In this document: piece by piece, positions 35,544 to 44,862 of the stretch
Numbering within the stretch: position 1 is the first letter of the stretch
How the letters are laid out: every line of letters begins with the position of its first letter
Assembly (NCBI GenBank): GCA_003990705.1
Contig: AP018318.1
Location: forward strand, 5,381,001 to 5,445,000
Length of the DNA: 64,000 bases
Origin: Nostoc sp. HK-01
GTDB lineage: Bacteria; Cyanobacteriota; Cyanobacteriia; Cyanobacteriales; Nostocaceae
Reading direction: 5' to 3'
Notes under the pieces: generated by a model
The model's database searches: none
What the model saw: only the letters and a program-made list of their open reading frames with translations
What the model was told of the DNA's origin: nothing
Made by a program: the position numbers and the translations under genes

Positions 35544-36524
35544 TTACCGCAACCATCTAGCTGCATCTTTGGCATGGTAAGTTAAAATCAAGTCTGCACC
35601 AGCACGTTTAAAGCCAGTTAAAGTTTCCATAACTACACGCTCTTCGTCAATCCAGCCATTTAAAGCCGCAGCTTTAATCATGGAATATTCACCGGAAACG
35701 TTGTAAGCTGCCACAGGTAAGTTACTCGCTTCCTTCACCCGCCAGATAATATCCATGTAAGCCAAAGCAGGCTTAACCATGAGCATATCCGCACCTTCGG
35801 CAATATCTAATTCAATTTCTTTGATAGCTTCCCGACTATTGCCAGGATCCATTTGGTAAGTTCTTCTGTCACCAAATTGGGGTGTGGAGTCGGCTGCATC
35901 CCGGAAAGGCCCATAGTAAGCGGAAGCATACTTAGCAGCATACGACAAAATGGGGGTATCTTGAAATCCTGCTGCATCTAATCCCGCCCGAATTGCCTGG
36001 ACAAAACCATCCATCATCCCGGAAGGGGCGATGATATCTGCACCAGCTTTGGCTTGAGAAACGGCGGTTTTCTTGAGTAATTCTAAGGTGGGGTCGTTGA
36101 GGACTCTGCCTGTTAAATCACCTACTTGTAAGTAACCACAGTGACCATGACTGGTGTATTCACACAAGCAAGTGTCAGCAATCACAATCAAGTCTGGGAC
36201 TGCCGTTTTTACCGCAGTGGCAGCTTTTTGGACAATTCCGCAATCGTGCCAAGCACCAGTAGCATCAACATCTTTATCTTCGGGAATGCCAAATAAAATA
36301 ATGGCGGGAATGCCTAAGTCATAAACTTCTTTGGCTTCTTCCACTATTTTGTCTACCGAGAGTTGATAAACTCCCGGCATGGATTTAACTTCCTTGGCTA
36401 TGCCTTCGCCTGGGACAGCAAACAGTGGATAAATTAAATCGTTGGTGGTGAGGATGGTTTCACGTACCATCCGGCGCAGTTGGGGATGGCTACGCAAACG
36501 ACGGGGACGTTGTATGGGAAACAT
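35544..36524 (-). CDS. hemB: Delta-aminolevulinic acid dehydratase (porphobilinogen synthase)
   Basis: A 326-residue enzyme of the usual length. It condenses two 5-aminolevulinate molecules to porphobilinogen for haem, chlorophyll and phycobilin synthesis. The Schiff-base lysines are visible: Lys198 in [14 protein letters not shown] and Lys251 in [10 protein letters not shown]. The metal region [14 protein letters not shown] has Cys119, Cys121 and Cys129, the zinc-type cluster. A perfect hairpin AGTAGAG/CTCTACT lies in the leader near 36571-36589. No neighbour shares the pathway, although chlB is 10 kb away. Confidence 0.98.
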   Translation of the reverse strand: MFPIQRPRRLRSHPQLRRMVRETILTTNDLIYPLFAVPGEGIAKEVKSMPGVYQLSVDKIVEEAKEVYDLGIPAIILFGIPEDKDVDATGAWHDCGIVQKAATAVKTAVPDLIVIADTCLCEYTSHGHCGYLQVGDLTGRVLNDPTLELLKKTAVSQAKAGADIIAPSGMMDGFVQAIRAGLDAAGFQDTPILSYAAKYASAYYGPFRDAADSTPQFGDRRTYQMDPGNSREAIKEIELDIAEGADMLMVKPALAYMDIIWRVKEASNLPVAAYNVSGEYSMIKAAALNGWIDEERVVMETLTGFKRAGADLILTYHAKDAARWLR

Positions 36525-36793
36525 AATTTTTTGTCAAGGAAACGATGTAATGGACACAAGTCAAAGCGGCACAAAAGTAGAGAAAAACTCTACTACTGTC
36601 AGACAAACTACAATACAGTGCTTAACTGTCCTTTGCCCTACTCTTGATGAAGCTGTGGGGCAATTTTGTATTCTACAACTAGGTTGGTACTTAACTAGCA
36701 TTAAAACAAGGTATTAAAAATCGGGCTGGAAAAAGTACTAAGTTCTGAACGAAAAATAGATCATTTTTCATTCATTATGGTAGATGCAAAGAG

Positions 36794-37135
36794 TTATAAG
36801 ACGCGGAAGATGAAGGGATAGCGAAAGGGTTGGTCTGGATTGGTAAGTACGCTGGCGATCGCCCAAATTGTTAATCCCCAATGCAGCAAATAGCCGATAC
36901 CAATTAAGGGAAATAACAAACCTAAAGTTATCCAAATCAATGCTGTAATAATGATTCCATAAATCCAAACATTAAAGTGAAAATTAATGGATTCTTTGGC
37001 ATTTTCTAGTACTACCGGATCATTAGCAATGAATAGCATAGCGATCGGTATGCCAACTGACACAAAAGTCGTACTGAAAAAAATCGCTCCATGACACAAG
37101 GCAGATAACAGCTTTCGCTTATCTGGGTCGTACAT
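36794..37135 (-). CDS. DUF4870 membrane protein
   Basis: A 113-residue protein with three predicted membrane helices (FFSTTFVSVGIPIAMLFI, then WIYGIIITALIWITLGLLF and IGIGYLLHWGLTIWAIASVL) and the conserved NAKESINFHFNVWIY motif typical of DUF4870/Tic20-like small proteins. Function unknown. It is a single-gene unit upstream of hemB on the same strand, ~270 bases away, with no shared terminator seen. Confidence 0.85.
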   Translation of the reverse strand: MYDPDKRKLLSALCHGAIFFSTTFVSVGIPIAMLFIANDPVVLENAKESINFHFNVWIYGIIITALIWITLGLLFPLIGIGYLLHWGLTIWAIASVLTNPDQPFRYPFIFRVL

Positions 37136-37358
37136 ACTTCTCTCCTTTTAGAGGCTAGGGACTAACATTTGTTACTCAGTATTCTGCGAGAACTTGCGTG
37201 CGCGGGTTCCCCGCGTTGAGCAAAGTTCGGTGACTCAGCACTTATCACTATGTTGAACCTATCACGAGCCTCGTTGTTTTAAGATTAAAAGACTTACTAA
37301 AGTAGAGAAAAATTAAGTTAAGTAAAGTAACAAGGTAAGCTATACATTTAGGTCAATT

Positions 37359-38987
37359 ATGTCAACTGAACTTCAGTCAGAACTTCACCAAGCAGTAGAA
37401 CTGCGACGCAACTTTGCGATTATTTCTCACCCTGACGCGGGTAAAACAACACTCACAGAAAAACTCCTGCTGTACGGAGGTGCGATTCACGAAGCTGGTG
37501 CGGTAAAAGCGCGGCGGGCGCAGCGCAAGGCTACCTCAGACTGGATGGCGATGGAACAACAACGGGGAATTTCCATTACCTCAACCGTTTTACAGTTTGC
37601 ATACCGTAACTGTCAGATTAATTTATTAGACACTCCCGGACACCAAGATTTTAGTGAAGATACTTACCGTACTCTCGCCGCAGCCGATAATGCGGTGATG
37701 TTAATTGATGCGGCTAAAGGTTTGGAACCCCAAACCCGGAAATTATTTGAAGTATGCAAATTGCGGGGTTTGCCAATTTTCACCTTTGTAAATAAACTCG
37801 ACCGTCCGGGTAGAGAACCTTTAGAACTGTTAGATGAAATTGAACAGGAACTAGGGTTGCAGACTTACGCCGTGAATTGGCCGATTGGGATGGGCGATCG
37901 CTTTAAGGGTGTTTTTGATCGTCAACAACAACAAATTCACTTGTTTGAACGCAGCGCCCACGGTAGTAAAGAAGCTTTGGATACTGTTGTTGACTTGGGT
38001 GATGCCACAATTGAACAACTCCTAGAAGCAGACTTGTACTACCAACTCAAAAATGATCTGGAACTTTTAGAGGGAGTCGGCCCGGAACTAGATTTGGAAT
38101 TAGTGCATCAAGGCAAAATGACTCCAGTGTTCTTTGGTAGCGCCATGACCAACTTTGGCGTAGAGTTATTCCTCAAGTCTTTCCTTGACTGTGCTTTAAA
38201 ACCAGGTGTTCATAACAGTAGCGTTGGTGAAGTTCCCCCCACTTACCCGGAATTTTCCGGTTTTGTGTTCAAATTGCAAGCCAATATGGATCCAAAACAC
38301 CGCGATCGCATTGCTTTTGTCCGGGTCTGCACTGGCAGATTTGAAAAAGATATGACAGTCAATCATGCCCGCACAGGCAAAGTTGTGCGTTTATCTCGTC
38401 CGCAAAAACTCTTTGCCCAAGAACGGGAATCGATTGACATAGCATATCCAGGTGATGTCATCGGCTTAAACAATCCTGGCGTTTTTGCGATCGGCGATAC
38501 CATTTACACAGGGCAGAAGTTGGAATATGAGGGGATTCCGTATTTTTCACCAGAACTGTTTGCTACCCTGAGAAACCCCAACCCCTCAAAGTTTAAGCAA
38601 TTTCAAAAAGGTATTTCGGAATTGCGCGAAGAAGGTGCTGTGCAGATTATGTACTCAACTGATGAAGCCAAACGCGACCCAATTTTGGCTGCGGTGGGTC
38701 AGTTGCAATTTGAAGTGGTGCAGTTTCGCCTACAAAATGAGTATGGTGTAGAAACAATTCTCGATTTATTACCCTACAGCGTCGCCCGTTGGGTAGAAGG
38801 TGGTTGGGAAGCTTTGAACAAGGTGGGACGTTTATTTAACACCACCACAGTCAAAGACAGTATGGATCGGCCAGTGCTGCTATTCCGTAATGAATGGAAT
38901 TGCCATCAGTTACTAGAAGACCATCCAAATTTAAAATTAAGCGCGATCGCCCCGGTACTTTATGGTCAATCATCAGTGGAATCTTGA
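37359..38987 (+). CDS. prfC: Peptide chain release factor 3
   Basis: A 542-residue translational GTPase, slightly longer than E. coli RF3. G1 is HPDAGKTT (24-31), the switch region [11 protein letters not shown]3 is DTPGHQDF, and G4 is NKLD. The RF3-specific [22 protein letters not shown] segment and the C-terminal domain with [13 protein letters not shown] identify it. It recycles RF1/RF2 after termination. Start: ATG at 37359. The following 300 bases are repeat-rich spacer. Confidence 0.97.
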   Translation: MSTELQSELHQAVELRRNFAIISHPDAGKTTLTEKLLLYGGAIHEAGAVKARRAQRKATSDWMAMEQQRGISITSTVLQFAYRNCQINLLDTPGHQDFSEDTYRTLAAADNAVMLIDAAKGLEPQTRKLFEVCKLRGLPIFTFVNKLDRPGREPLELLDEIEQELGLQTYAVNWPIGMGDRFKGVFDRQQQQIHLFERSAHGSKEALDTVVDLGDATIEQLLEADLYYQLKNDLELLEGVGPELDLELVHQGKMTPVFFGSAMTNFGVELFLKSFLDCALKPGVHNSSVGEVPPTYPEFSGFVFKLQANMDPKHRDRIAFVRVCTGRFEKDMTVNHARTGKVVRLSRPQKLFAQERESIDIAYPGDVIGLNNPGVFAIGDTIYTGQKLEYEGIPYFSPELFATLRNPNPSKFKQFQKGISELREEGAVQIMYSTDEAKRDPILAAVGQLQFEVVQFRLQNEYGVETILDLLPYSVARWVEGGWEALNKVGRLFNTTTVKDSMDRPVLLFRNEWNCHQLLEDHPNLKLSAIAPVLYGQSSVES

Positions 38988-39305
38988 AGAAGCATCCAGA
39001 GTCTGGAATTCAGAATTCAGTACAAATCCTGAATTTTGACTCCTGACTCTTGAATTCTGACTCCTGAATTCTACTTATCGGGTATAGTTGATGTCCACGG
39101 CATCGCGGGGTCGCGTTGTTATATCACCGTGGATCAAAAGTCAAAAGCTAAAAGTGAAAAGTAAAAAGAAAATCTTATATCTAAAACGCGAGGCGCAGCA
39201 GTCTAGGTACTGGTGAGCAATTTTGTTCTTCTTTACTTTTGCCTTTTAAATTTTTACTTTTACCTTATTCTGTCAGTTAGCAGAGATTGGAGTGCCAGAA
39301 TTTCT
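38988..39305. other. Repeat-rich spacer after prfC
   Basis: It contains an AT-rich stretch of TGACTCCTGAATTC-type near-heptamer repeats (about 39025-39075), an inverted pair TCCACGG/CCGTGGA (~39093 and ~39127), and a five-unit heptamer tract at 39136-39170. An open frame upstream of the next ATG also runs through STRR-like TTACTTTTGCC sequence and is judged non-coding. Confidence 0.5.
39136..39170. repeat. 7-bp tandem repeat (STRR)
   Basis: Five units in exact register: AAAAGTC, AAAAGCT, AAAAGTG, AAAAGTA, AAAAGAA. Confidence 0.75.
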
Positions 39306-41516
39306 ATGCCTTCATATTCTGAATCATCTTTGGAGGCTGGTTTAACTGCCCTCAAGCAGGGAGATTATCAAACAGCGATCGCTCAACTAGAGCCTGTTGC
39401 TAGTAGTAAAGGCAATAGCACTACTAGCTTACAAGCTCGTGTTGGGTTAGTTATGGCCTATGCCCGCACTGGCGAAGCCCGCAAGGCGATCGCCCTGTGC
39501 CAAACTCTTAGAGATAGCCAAAATCCCCAAGTCCAAGAGTGGGCAGAACGCGCTCTAACACATTTAACAAAACGTAAAAAAACAAAAAAAGTATCTCCAC
39601 AAACATCAAAAGAAACGACAAATTCTGGTAACTCATCGACTGTGGTATCAGGACGCATACAACAGTCTGTGCTGGAAAAACAGGCACAGCCAAGTCATTA
39701 TCAAAATACTTTCATAGAAACGCCAGTAGCATCACAAAATCGGTTTACAGAGTCAGATGGATATACACCGACTCAACGGCTAAATATTTACTGGCGACAA
39801 GCAAAACGCGCCAAGGTATGGCAACCTCTACGTAAACCGAAATTACTGCCTTTGCGGTTACAGGCACTCTTCACCATCGTTGCTTTGTTTTGGGTGATGG
39901 AGTTTCTCTTGAAGGTAGTAATGGTATCGGTGAATGTAATTTTAGACAAGTTACCGTATTTGGCACCATTGCCGTTTTTCTACCGCGACCCCAAGCTGGT
40001 GGTAATTGGTATTTTGGTGAGTGCGATCGCCCTCTCCCCTTGGCTCTTAGATTGGTTACTAACTCGGTTTTGTAGTCAGCAACCCCTATCAAAAGATATC
40101 TTGCACAGCCGCAGCAGAGAAACAGCCAGAGTCCTCCAGCGCTACTGTCAGCAAAAACGCTGGCAATTACCCCACCTGCGAATTTTACCCATCAATACAC
40201 CTATAGCTTTAACCTACGGCAATTTACCCCGGAATGCGCGGATTGTCGTCAGTCAAGGGCTATTAAATCAATTGGCAGATGATGAAATTGCCACTATCTA
40301 TGCTACCCAGTTGGGACATATTGCCCACGGTGATTATTTAGTCATGTCCTTGGTATTGCTGCTGACTTTGCCGATTTATCGTTTATATCAGCAAATTTCT
40401 CAGTGGGGAAACAATATCTCGCCTGGTTTTGGGCAGTGGCCGTTTAATATATTCTCTAGTCTGATTTATGGAATTTGGTGTTTATTTACGGGGACAGCTT
40501 TATGGTTATCGCGCTCACGACATTATTATAGCGATCGCCTAGCTGCCGAAATTACTGGTAATCCTAACGCTTTAATTCGGGCTTTCTTGAAAATTGCGAT
40601 CGGCATTGCCCATGATATTCAACAAGTACAACACACCAATTGTCAGCTAGAAAGTCTAAATCTCCTCATGCCGATCAGCTACCAACAAAGTCTATCTTTG
40701 GGTAGTATTGCTGGTCATATTGCCTTTGAATCAGCCTTGATGTGGGATCATATCAATCCCTATCGTCACTGGATGGCAATTAATAATAGCCATCCGTTAA
40801 TGGGTCAGCGTATTCAATGGCTGTGTCAAATAGCTCGTCACTGGCACATAGAAACTGAACTCCATCTGGCCAACGAACAGTTTATTAAAACTACACGTCA
40901 ATCCTTCTTGCTGCAAATCGCGCCTTTTTTAGGTATTCCCATAGGTTTTGGATTTGCCGGGTTAATTTGGTTGAGTTGGCAAACTGCTTTCAGCCTCAAA
41001 TTTTTGAACTTGAAATGGATTTATGAAGATTGGAATTTTGTCAGTGGTTGCCTACTGATTGGTTTTAGCATTGGTTTAGTAATTCGCATGAATGCTTTTT
41101 TTCCAAATCTCAAAACTGCTAATTACCAAGCTAATGAAAGTTTACCTAACCTGTTAGCTAATCCATCTGCCATCCCTATAGATAGTACTAGTGTCTGTTT
41201 GGTCGGCCAATTGTTAGGTCGCCCTGGCACAGCAAACTCTTTGGCACAAGATTTTATCTTACAGTCCAGCAATGGTTTGGTGAAATTACACCACGTTCCT
41301 TGGTTATGCTTGGGGCAGAAAGTCCATCTTCCAGATTTGATCGGACGGCAAGTTACTGTCATCGGCTGGTTCCGTCGTGGTGCAACGCCTTGGATAGATA
41401 TCCAGTCTGTACAAACTCAAACAGGCACCACCCTTTATAGTCCTCACCCCATTTGGTCTACCATGTTGGCCATAGCCGCACAGGCTTGGGGTGCGTACAT
41501 TTTTCTTCTAGGTTAG
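39306..41516 (+). CDS. M48-like membrane protein with degenerate zinc-protease motif
   Basis: 736 residues from ATG at 39306 (a GTG at 39213 opens through repeat-like sequence). The N-terminal ~100 residues form TPR-like helices (ALKQGDYQTAIAQLEPVA). Then comes a linker, two membrane helices, and an M48/HtpX-like domain with VVSQGLLNQLADDEIATIYA and AHGDYL, and more helices. The C-terminal ~110 residues look like a small beta domain (FILQSSNGLVKLHHVPWL). The expected HExxH reads TQLGH at 334-338, so the first zinc His and the catalytic Glu are both replaced. It is probably a non-catalytic family member. A hairpin terminator lies ~195 bases downstream. Confidence 0.8.
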   Translation: MPSYSESSLEAGLTALKQGDYQTAIAQLEPVASSKGNSTTSLQARVGLVMAYARTGEARKAIALCQTLRDSQNPQVQEWAERALTHLTKRKKTKKVSPQTSKETTNSGNSSTVVSGRIQQSVLEKQAQPSHYQNTFIETPVASQNRFTESDGYTPTQRLNIYWRQAKRAKVWQPLRKPKLLPLRLQALFTIVALFWVMEFLLKVVMVSVNVILDKLPYLAPLPFFYRDPKLVVIGILVSAIALSPWLLDWLLTRFCSQQPLSKDILHSRSRETARVLQRYCQQKRWQLPHLRILPINTPIALTYGNLPRNARIVVSQGLLNQLADDEIATIYATQLGHIAHGDYLVMSLVLLLTLPIYRLYQQISQWGNNISPGFGQWPFNIFSSLIYGIWCLFTGTALWLSRSRHYYSDRLAAEITGNPNALIRAFLKIAIGIAHDIQQVQHTNCQLESLNLLMPISYQQSLSLGSIAGHIAFESALMWDHINPYRHWMAINNSHPLMGQRIQWLCQIARHWHIETELHLANEQFIKTTRQSFLLQIAPFLGIPIGFGFAGLIWLSWQTAFSLKFLNLKWIYEDWNFVSGCLLIGFSIGLVIRMNAFFPNLKTANYQANESLPNLLANPSAIPIDSTSVCLVGQLLGRPGTANSLAQDFILQSSNGLVKLHHVPWLCLGQKVHLPDLIGRQVTVIGWFRRGATPWIDIQSVQTQTGTTLYSPHPIWSTMLAIAAQAWGAYIFLLG

Positions 41517-42136
41517 TTAATGGTCAATGGTTGATGAGTTAAAAAGCCAGAAGAAAATTGTTGACTATGGACTCTGTACTATGTTGCAACATTTCTTTAC
41601 AAGTGTTACATTTATTAACAATATTCTGAGCAACCAGCATAAATTAAGCATCCTAGCTTAGTAACTGCTTACGCCAATCCATCTTTTTATCCTCCCAACA
41701 CAGCAGCTAGACCAGCCATTGGCTGGTTTTTGTTTCAAATATCCGTTCTTGAGAAAAAAATGTATTTTATGTTACTATTGATTCACCATATAATCGGAAA
41801 TGTGTGTTCTGAACTAGCTACGTAGAAGATACCGTGATAATGTAGGGAATGGTGTTGAATTCTGCGGGCAAGGACATCAAAAAAATGTTTACTGTGGCAG
41901 ACAGTAGGCTAATAAATTTACAAATTTTAGAATTAAGGTGGTATTAACTGAGCGTTGTATGCGCTTTTGTAATATACAAGCTTTATCCAAACGAAAAACT
42001 GTATTGTATAAGTTGACAGTTTGGAGTCAAAAAAATTGGTTGATGGCAAATTTAATCAAAAGCATCTATTTAAAAGCCAAAACCAAGTGATTGTTCTCTT
42101 GCCTTGCTACGTTCATTAAACTCTGGAGGTATAGTC
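41517..42136. other. Long spacer before the RRM gene
   Basis: About 620 bases. It contains a terminator at 41711-41731 preceded by a possible small stem TAAGC/GCTTA (~41646-41661). The remaining ~400 AT-rich bases lead to the RRM gene and may form a long 5' leader, as is usual for cold-regulated RNA-binding protein genes in cyanobacteria. No ORF with family resemblance was seen. Confidence 0.45.
41711..41731 (+). terminator. Intrinsic terminator
   Basis: A 7-bp stem ACCAGCC/GGCTGGT with a 3-base loop followed by TTTTTG. It is distant (~195 bases) from the M48-like stop, so it may end a long 3' leader or a separate small RNA. Confidence 0.8.
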
Positions 42137-42622
42137 ATGTCCGTTCGCCTATATATAGGCAATTTGCCAAAAGAAGAAATAGATCGTCAAGACCTGCAAG
42201 CAGTTTTTGCGGCAGAAGGCGATGCTGTTACCACAAAACTAATTAAAGACCGGAAAACTGGTAAATGTCGTGGTTTTGGGTTCTTAACCGTCAACAATGA
42301 CGAACAAGCTGATCAAATTATTGAAAAATATAATGGTCAGATGTTCAAAGATACCCCAATTAAGCTAGAAAAAGCATTGCCCCGCACCAAGGGTGATGAA
42401 GGCGAAGAGCAAGCGCCTAAAGCGGCTGCACATAGCAATCCTACTCCTAGCAGCAATAAAGAAAGCAATCGTCGGGACAAAGGCTCTAAGAAGTCTAAAC
42501 GCAGCAGTGGTGGGCGCGAAAGTAGCACATCAACTGACTCAGATGCAATTCGTCCAGATCCCCGTTGGGCATCGGAACTAGAAAAGCTCAAGCAGATGTT
42601 AGCAGCACAAACCACCAATTAA
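42137..42622 (+). CDS. RRM-domain RNA-binding protein (Rbp family)
   Basis: 161 residues: one RRM (residues 1-80) with RNP2 LYIGNL and RNP1 KCRGFGFLTV, followed by a hydrophilic, Ser/Lys-rich low-complexity tail and a final helix DPRWASELEKLKQMLAAQ. Cyanobacterial Rbp proteins are often cold-inducible and bind RNA, some affecting mRNA localisation. ATG at 42137 is decided by a strong GGAGGT seven bases upstream (42125-42130). The tail is longer than the short Gly-rich Rbp type. A 16-bp AT-rich hairpin follows the stop. Confidence 0.92.
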   Translation: MSVRLYIGNLPKEEIDRQDLQAVFAAEGDAVTTKLIKDRKTGKCRGFGFLTVNNDEQADQIIEKYNGQMFKDTPIKLEKALPRTKGDEGEEQAPKAAAHSNPTPSSNKESNRRDKGSKKSKRSSGGRESSTSTDSDAIRPDPRWASELEKLKQMLAAQTTN

Positions 42623-42636
42623 GACTAGCAAGGAGA

Positions 42637-42680
42637 AATTAAAAATTAAAAATCAACTTTATGGTTTTTAATTTTTAATT
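42637..42680. terminator. AT-rich hairpin after the RRM gene
   Basis: A perfect 16-bp stem (42637-42652 with 42665-42680) of AATTAAAAATTAAAAA type with a 12-base loop. The T-rich right arm could terminate RRM transcription; the arms also resemble heptamer repeats. Confidence 0.55.
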
Positions 42681-43338
42681 GTCCATGAGTCTTGCTCGAC
42701 TAAATCAAAGATTACTGGCAGCTATGATTGACAAAGTGTAAACCCATAGCGGTGAGTTAATATGTTGGGCGGTTTTCCCGATTTGTAGAGGCGCTTTGGT
42801 GCAGCTTCTCAAAGAGTAGCAACTGCTGTGATTAAGGTAGTTGACTAAAAAACAAGTTATATAGTGGCATTTTTGTATATTTTAAGCACATAAGGGCAGA
42901 ATTATACAGATATGTCAAACTATGACAACAATTGCATATTTTACCGCCAGATGCGATCGCCTTGGTTCAACTTAACTAAGTGTGTCTAGATCTTCCAGAG
43001 TTCCGAACGCCAGCGTGAGGAACATTTATATTCTTAAACTAGTATAGGCGTAGCGATACCACGTCTTTACTAGTTTTGTTTATAGAAAATAATCTGATCA
43101 ACAAAAGTTAAAACAGTGTTGCGTATACATTGTGAAGTGAGATAAATACTTGTAAAAATTACTATGGAAATATTACTGAACTGCTAAAGCAGTTGATATA
43201 GAGGCAGGAAAGGTTTCTGCCTTTTTACTATATAAGCAAGTAATCACTTTAACTACAAAAGATCAAGGATGTAGAGCTATATAGCTTGATAGTCAGCTAG
43301 GATCAATTTAAGAATTTTTGGCTACAAGCTCCAGACTA
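42681..43338. other. Long spacer before tenA
   Basis: About 660 bases without a recognisable ORF. It includes two consecutive hairpins near 43179-43222 ending in a T run (candidate small RNA, listed separately). I searched for the conserved CTGAGA and ACCTGATCTGG parts of a TPP riboswitch and did not find them. Confidence 0.45.
43179..43227 (+). ncRNA. Candidate small RNA 3' end (two hairpins and a T run)
   Basis: Hairpin AACTGC-TAAA-GCAGTT (43179-43194) is followed eight bases later by AGGCAG...CTGCCT (43202-43222) and TTTTT. No annotated gene ends just upstream, so an orphan transcript must end here if the terminator is used. The 5' end is undetermined. Confidence 0.35.
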
Positions 43339-43959
43339 ATGACTTTATCCAATGAATTGTGGGTAGCTAATCAAGATTTAGGGCAAGCTTGTCTAGAGCA
43401 TCCTTTTGTGCAAGGTATCGCTGATGGTAGTCTTGAACCAACCAAATTTGCTTACTATGTAGGACAAGATGCTTTCTTTTTAGAAGCTTTCGCCCGTGCT
43501 TATAGCATCGCCGCAGCTAAAGCACCAGATTGGAAAGGATTTACCATATTTCACAACTTAGTTAGTGGAGTTTTAGCGGAGTTACAACTACATCAAGGTT
43601 ATGCAGCCAAGTGGGGAGTTGATTTGCGCTCAGTAGAACCAGGCGCAGCTACCCGGCGTTATACAGATTTTTTGTTAGCCACAGCTTGGAGTAGCGATGT
43701 TGGGATAACTGCGGCGGCGATGTCACCCTGTATGCGGCTGTATGCCTTTTTAGGAGAACGGTTAGCTTGTAATGGGATTCCTCATCATCACTATGCAGAT
43801 TGGATTATCACCTACAGTGGTACAGATTTTCAACCACTCACACAACAATTAGAAACTTTGGTGGATAACTACGCTACTAATAGCGCTTTAGTTCATTCAA
43901 CTTACCGTTACGCTATGGTTTGCGAACAGGAATTTTTTCAAGCTGCGTGGATAATGTAG
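43339..43959 (+). CDS. tenA: TenA family protein (aminopyrimidine aminohydrolase/thiaminase II)
   Basis: A 206-residue all-helical TenA/haem-oxygenase-fold protein. Asp44 (VGQDAFF), the nucleophile Cys131 (MSPCMRLY) and C-terminal Glu (EQEFFQAAW) match the TenA active site. TenA enzymes salvage thiamin pyrimidine breakdown products. ATG at 43339 gives the usual MTLSNELW start; the upstream TTG is unlikely. The HxlR regulator starts 38 bases downstream on the same strand. No TPP riboswitch is seen, so control by thiamin is not evident. Confidence 0.9.
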   Translation: MTLSNELWVANQDLGQACLEHPFVQGIADGSLEPTKFAYYVGQDAFFLEAFARAYSIAAAKAPDWKGFTIFHNLVSGVLAELQLHQGYAAKWGVDLRSVEPGAATRRYTDFLLATAWSSDVGITAAAMSPCMRLYAFLGERLACNGIPHHHYADWIITYSGTDFQPLTQQLETLVDNYATNSALVHSTYRYAMVCEQEFFQAAWIM

Positions 43960-43997
43960 CAAGTTTATTATTCTTCACTTCCACTAATAAAGTAATT

Positions 43998-44348
43998 ATG
44001 AAAGCAGAAGCAGAAAGCGATCGCAGGCTAACTTGTGAAGTAGAAACTACCCTGAAGGTAATTGGCGGACGCTGGAAAGTTTTAATTATTAGGGAATTAA
44101 TCACTGGTGTAAAACGCTTTGGTGAATTGCAACGAGCCTTACCAGGAATTACCCAAAAGATGTTAACTCAGCAACTGAGAGAAATGGAAGAAGATGGGAT
44201 AGTACATCGACAAGTTTATGCTCAAATACCTCCCAAGGTAGAATATTCTCTCACGCTATTAGGAGAAAGTCTGAAACCTATTCTCTATGCGATGCACGAC
44301 TGGGCTGTTGAGCATTTATCTAATATCAACAACCAAAATAAGCTGTAA
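43998..44348 (+). CDS. HxlR family winged-helix regulator
   Basis: A 116-residue HxlR-type DNA-binding protein: CEVETTLKVIGGRWKVLIIR, FGELQRALPGITQKMLTQQL and the wing VHRQVYAQIPPKVEYSLT. It starts with ATG at 43998; the longer frame upstream overlaps the tenA end and is not needed. Many HxlR members sense redox or aldehyde stress. The conserved N-terminal Cys (Cys11, LTCEVE) is present and could be the sensor. It may be co-transcribed with tenA; its target is unknown. Confidence 0.9.
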   Translation: MKAEAESDRRLTCEVETTLKVIGGRWKVLIIRELITGVKRFGELQRALPGITQKMLTQQLREMEEDGIVHRQVYAQIPPKVEYSLTLLGESLKPILYAMHDWAVEHLSNINNQNKL

Positions 44349-44358
44349 AATATATTAT

Positions 44359-44757
44359 TTAATTATTTTGTAAATATTCAATTGCTGCTGCTAATTTTGA
44401 GGGGTAGCCTTCAGCAAAACTTTCAAACCATAATCCTTCTGGTGACAGAGGATCTAATTTTTTCAACCATTCTTTTGCTTTTTTTTGCAAAACTTCTAAT
44501 TGTTGAGCTTTGATTTTTTCTTGTTGAATGCGTTCTTGTTCGCGTTCTTGTTGTCTTTGCAACTCCTCAATGGCGGCTTGTTCTTCAACATCAGCTTTTA
44601 CTTCCGCCAAAATGTTATCGATGATAGATTGTGATTTAGATGGTGTTGAAATGAATGGTGAGATTAAATCTGGTTTAGATTGTTGTGGTGTAGGTGCGGG
44701 TTTTGCTGGATCATATTCCGCTTTGATTTGAGCTAAAAGTTTATCAATAGAGTCCAT
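44359..44757 (-). CDS. Slr1339-family salt-stress protein
   Basis: A 132-residue hydrophilic protein: N-terminal MDSIDKLLAQIKAEYDP, a Pro/Ser linker with a second copy of the short motif (IIDNILAEVKADV), a long charged coiled coil rich in Gln/Glu/Arg (about 60-95), and the conserved C-terminus KKLDPLSPEGLWFESFAEGY. This matches the cyanobacterial family annotated as salt-stress protein Slr1339. Molecular function is unknown. It is the last gene of a - strand cluster with two VWA genes and a Tudor-like gene; the gap to the VWA gene is 105 bases. Confidence 0.82.
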   Translation of the reverse strand: MDSIDKLLAQIKAEYDPAKPAPTPQQSKPDLISPFISTPSKSQSIIDNILAEVKADVEEQAAIEELQRQQEREQERIQQEKIKAQQLEVLQKKAKEWLKKLDPLSPEGLWFESFAEGYPSKLAAAIEYLQNN

Positions 44758-44862
44758 TTTTGTTCGTTGATTGTGATAGCGATCGCTCTAATGAATAATT
44801 AACCGCAGATGCACGCGGATCAAATCGAGAAACTATGAGAATAACATTGTTGGGTTTTTAAA

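Noticed and set aside
36442-36717. 91-residue + frame over the hemB start
   Set aside because: Its first third is antisense to hemB and the rest is upstream DNA with a hairpin; no conserved segment.
42681-43338. TPP riboswitch upstream of tenA
   Set aside because: The conserved CTGAGA and ACCTGATCTGG elements are absent.
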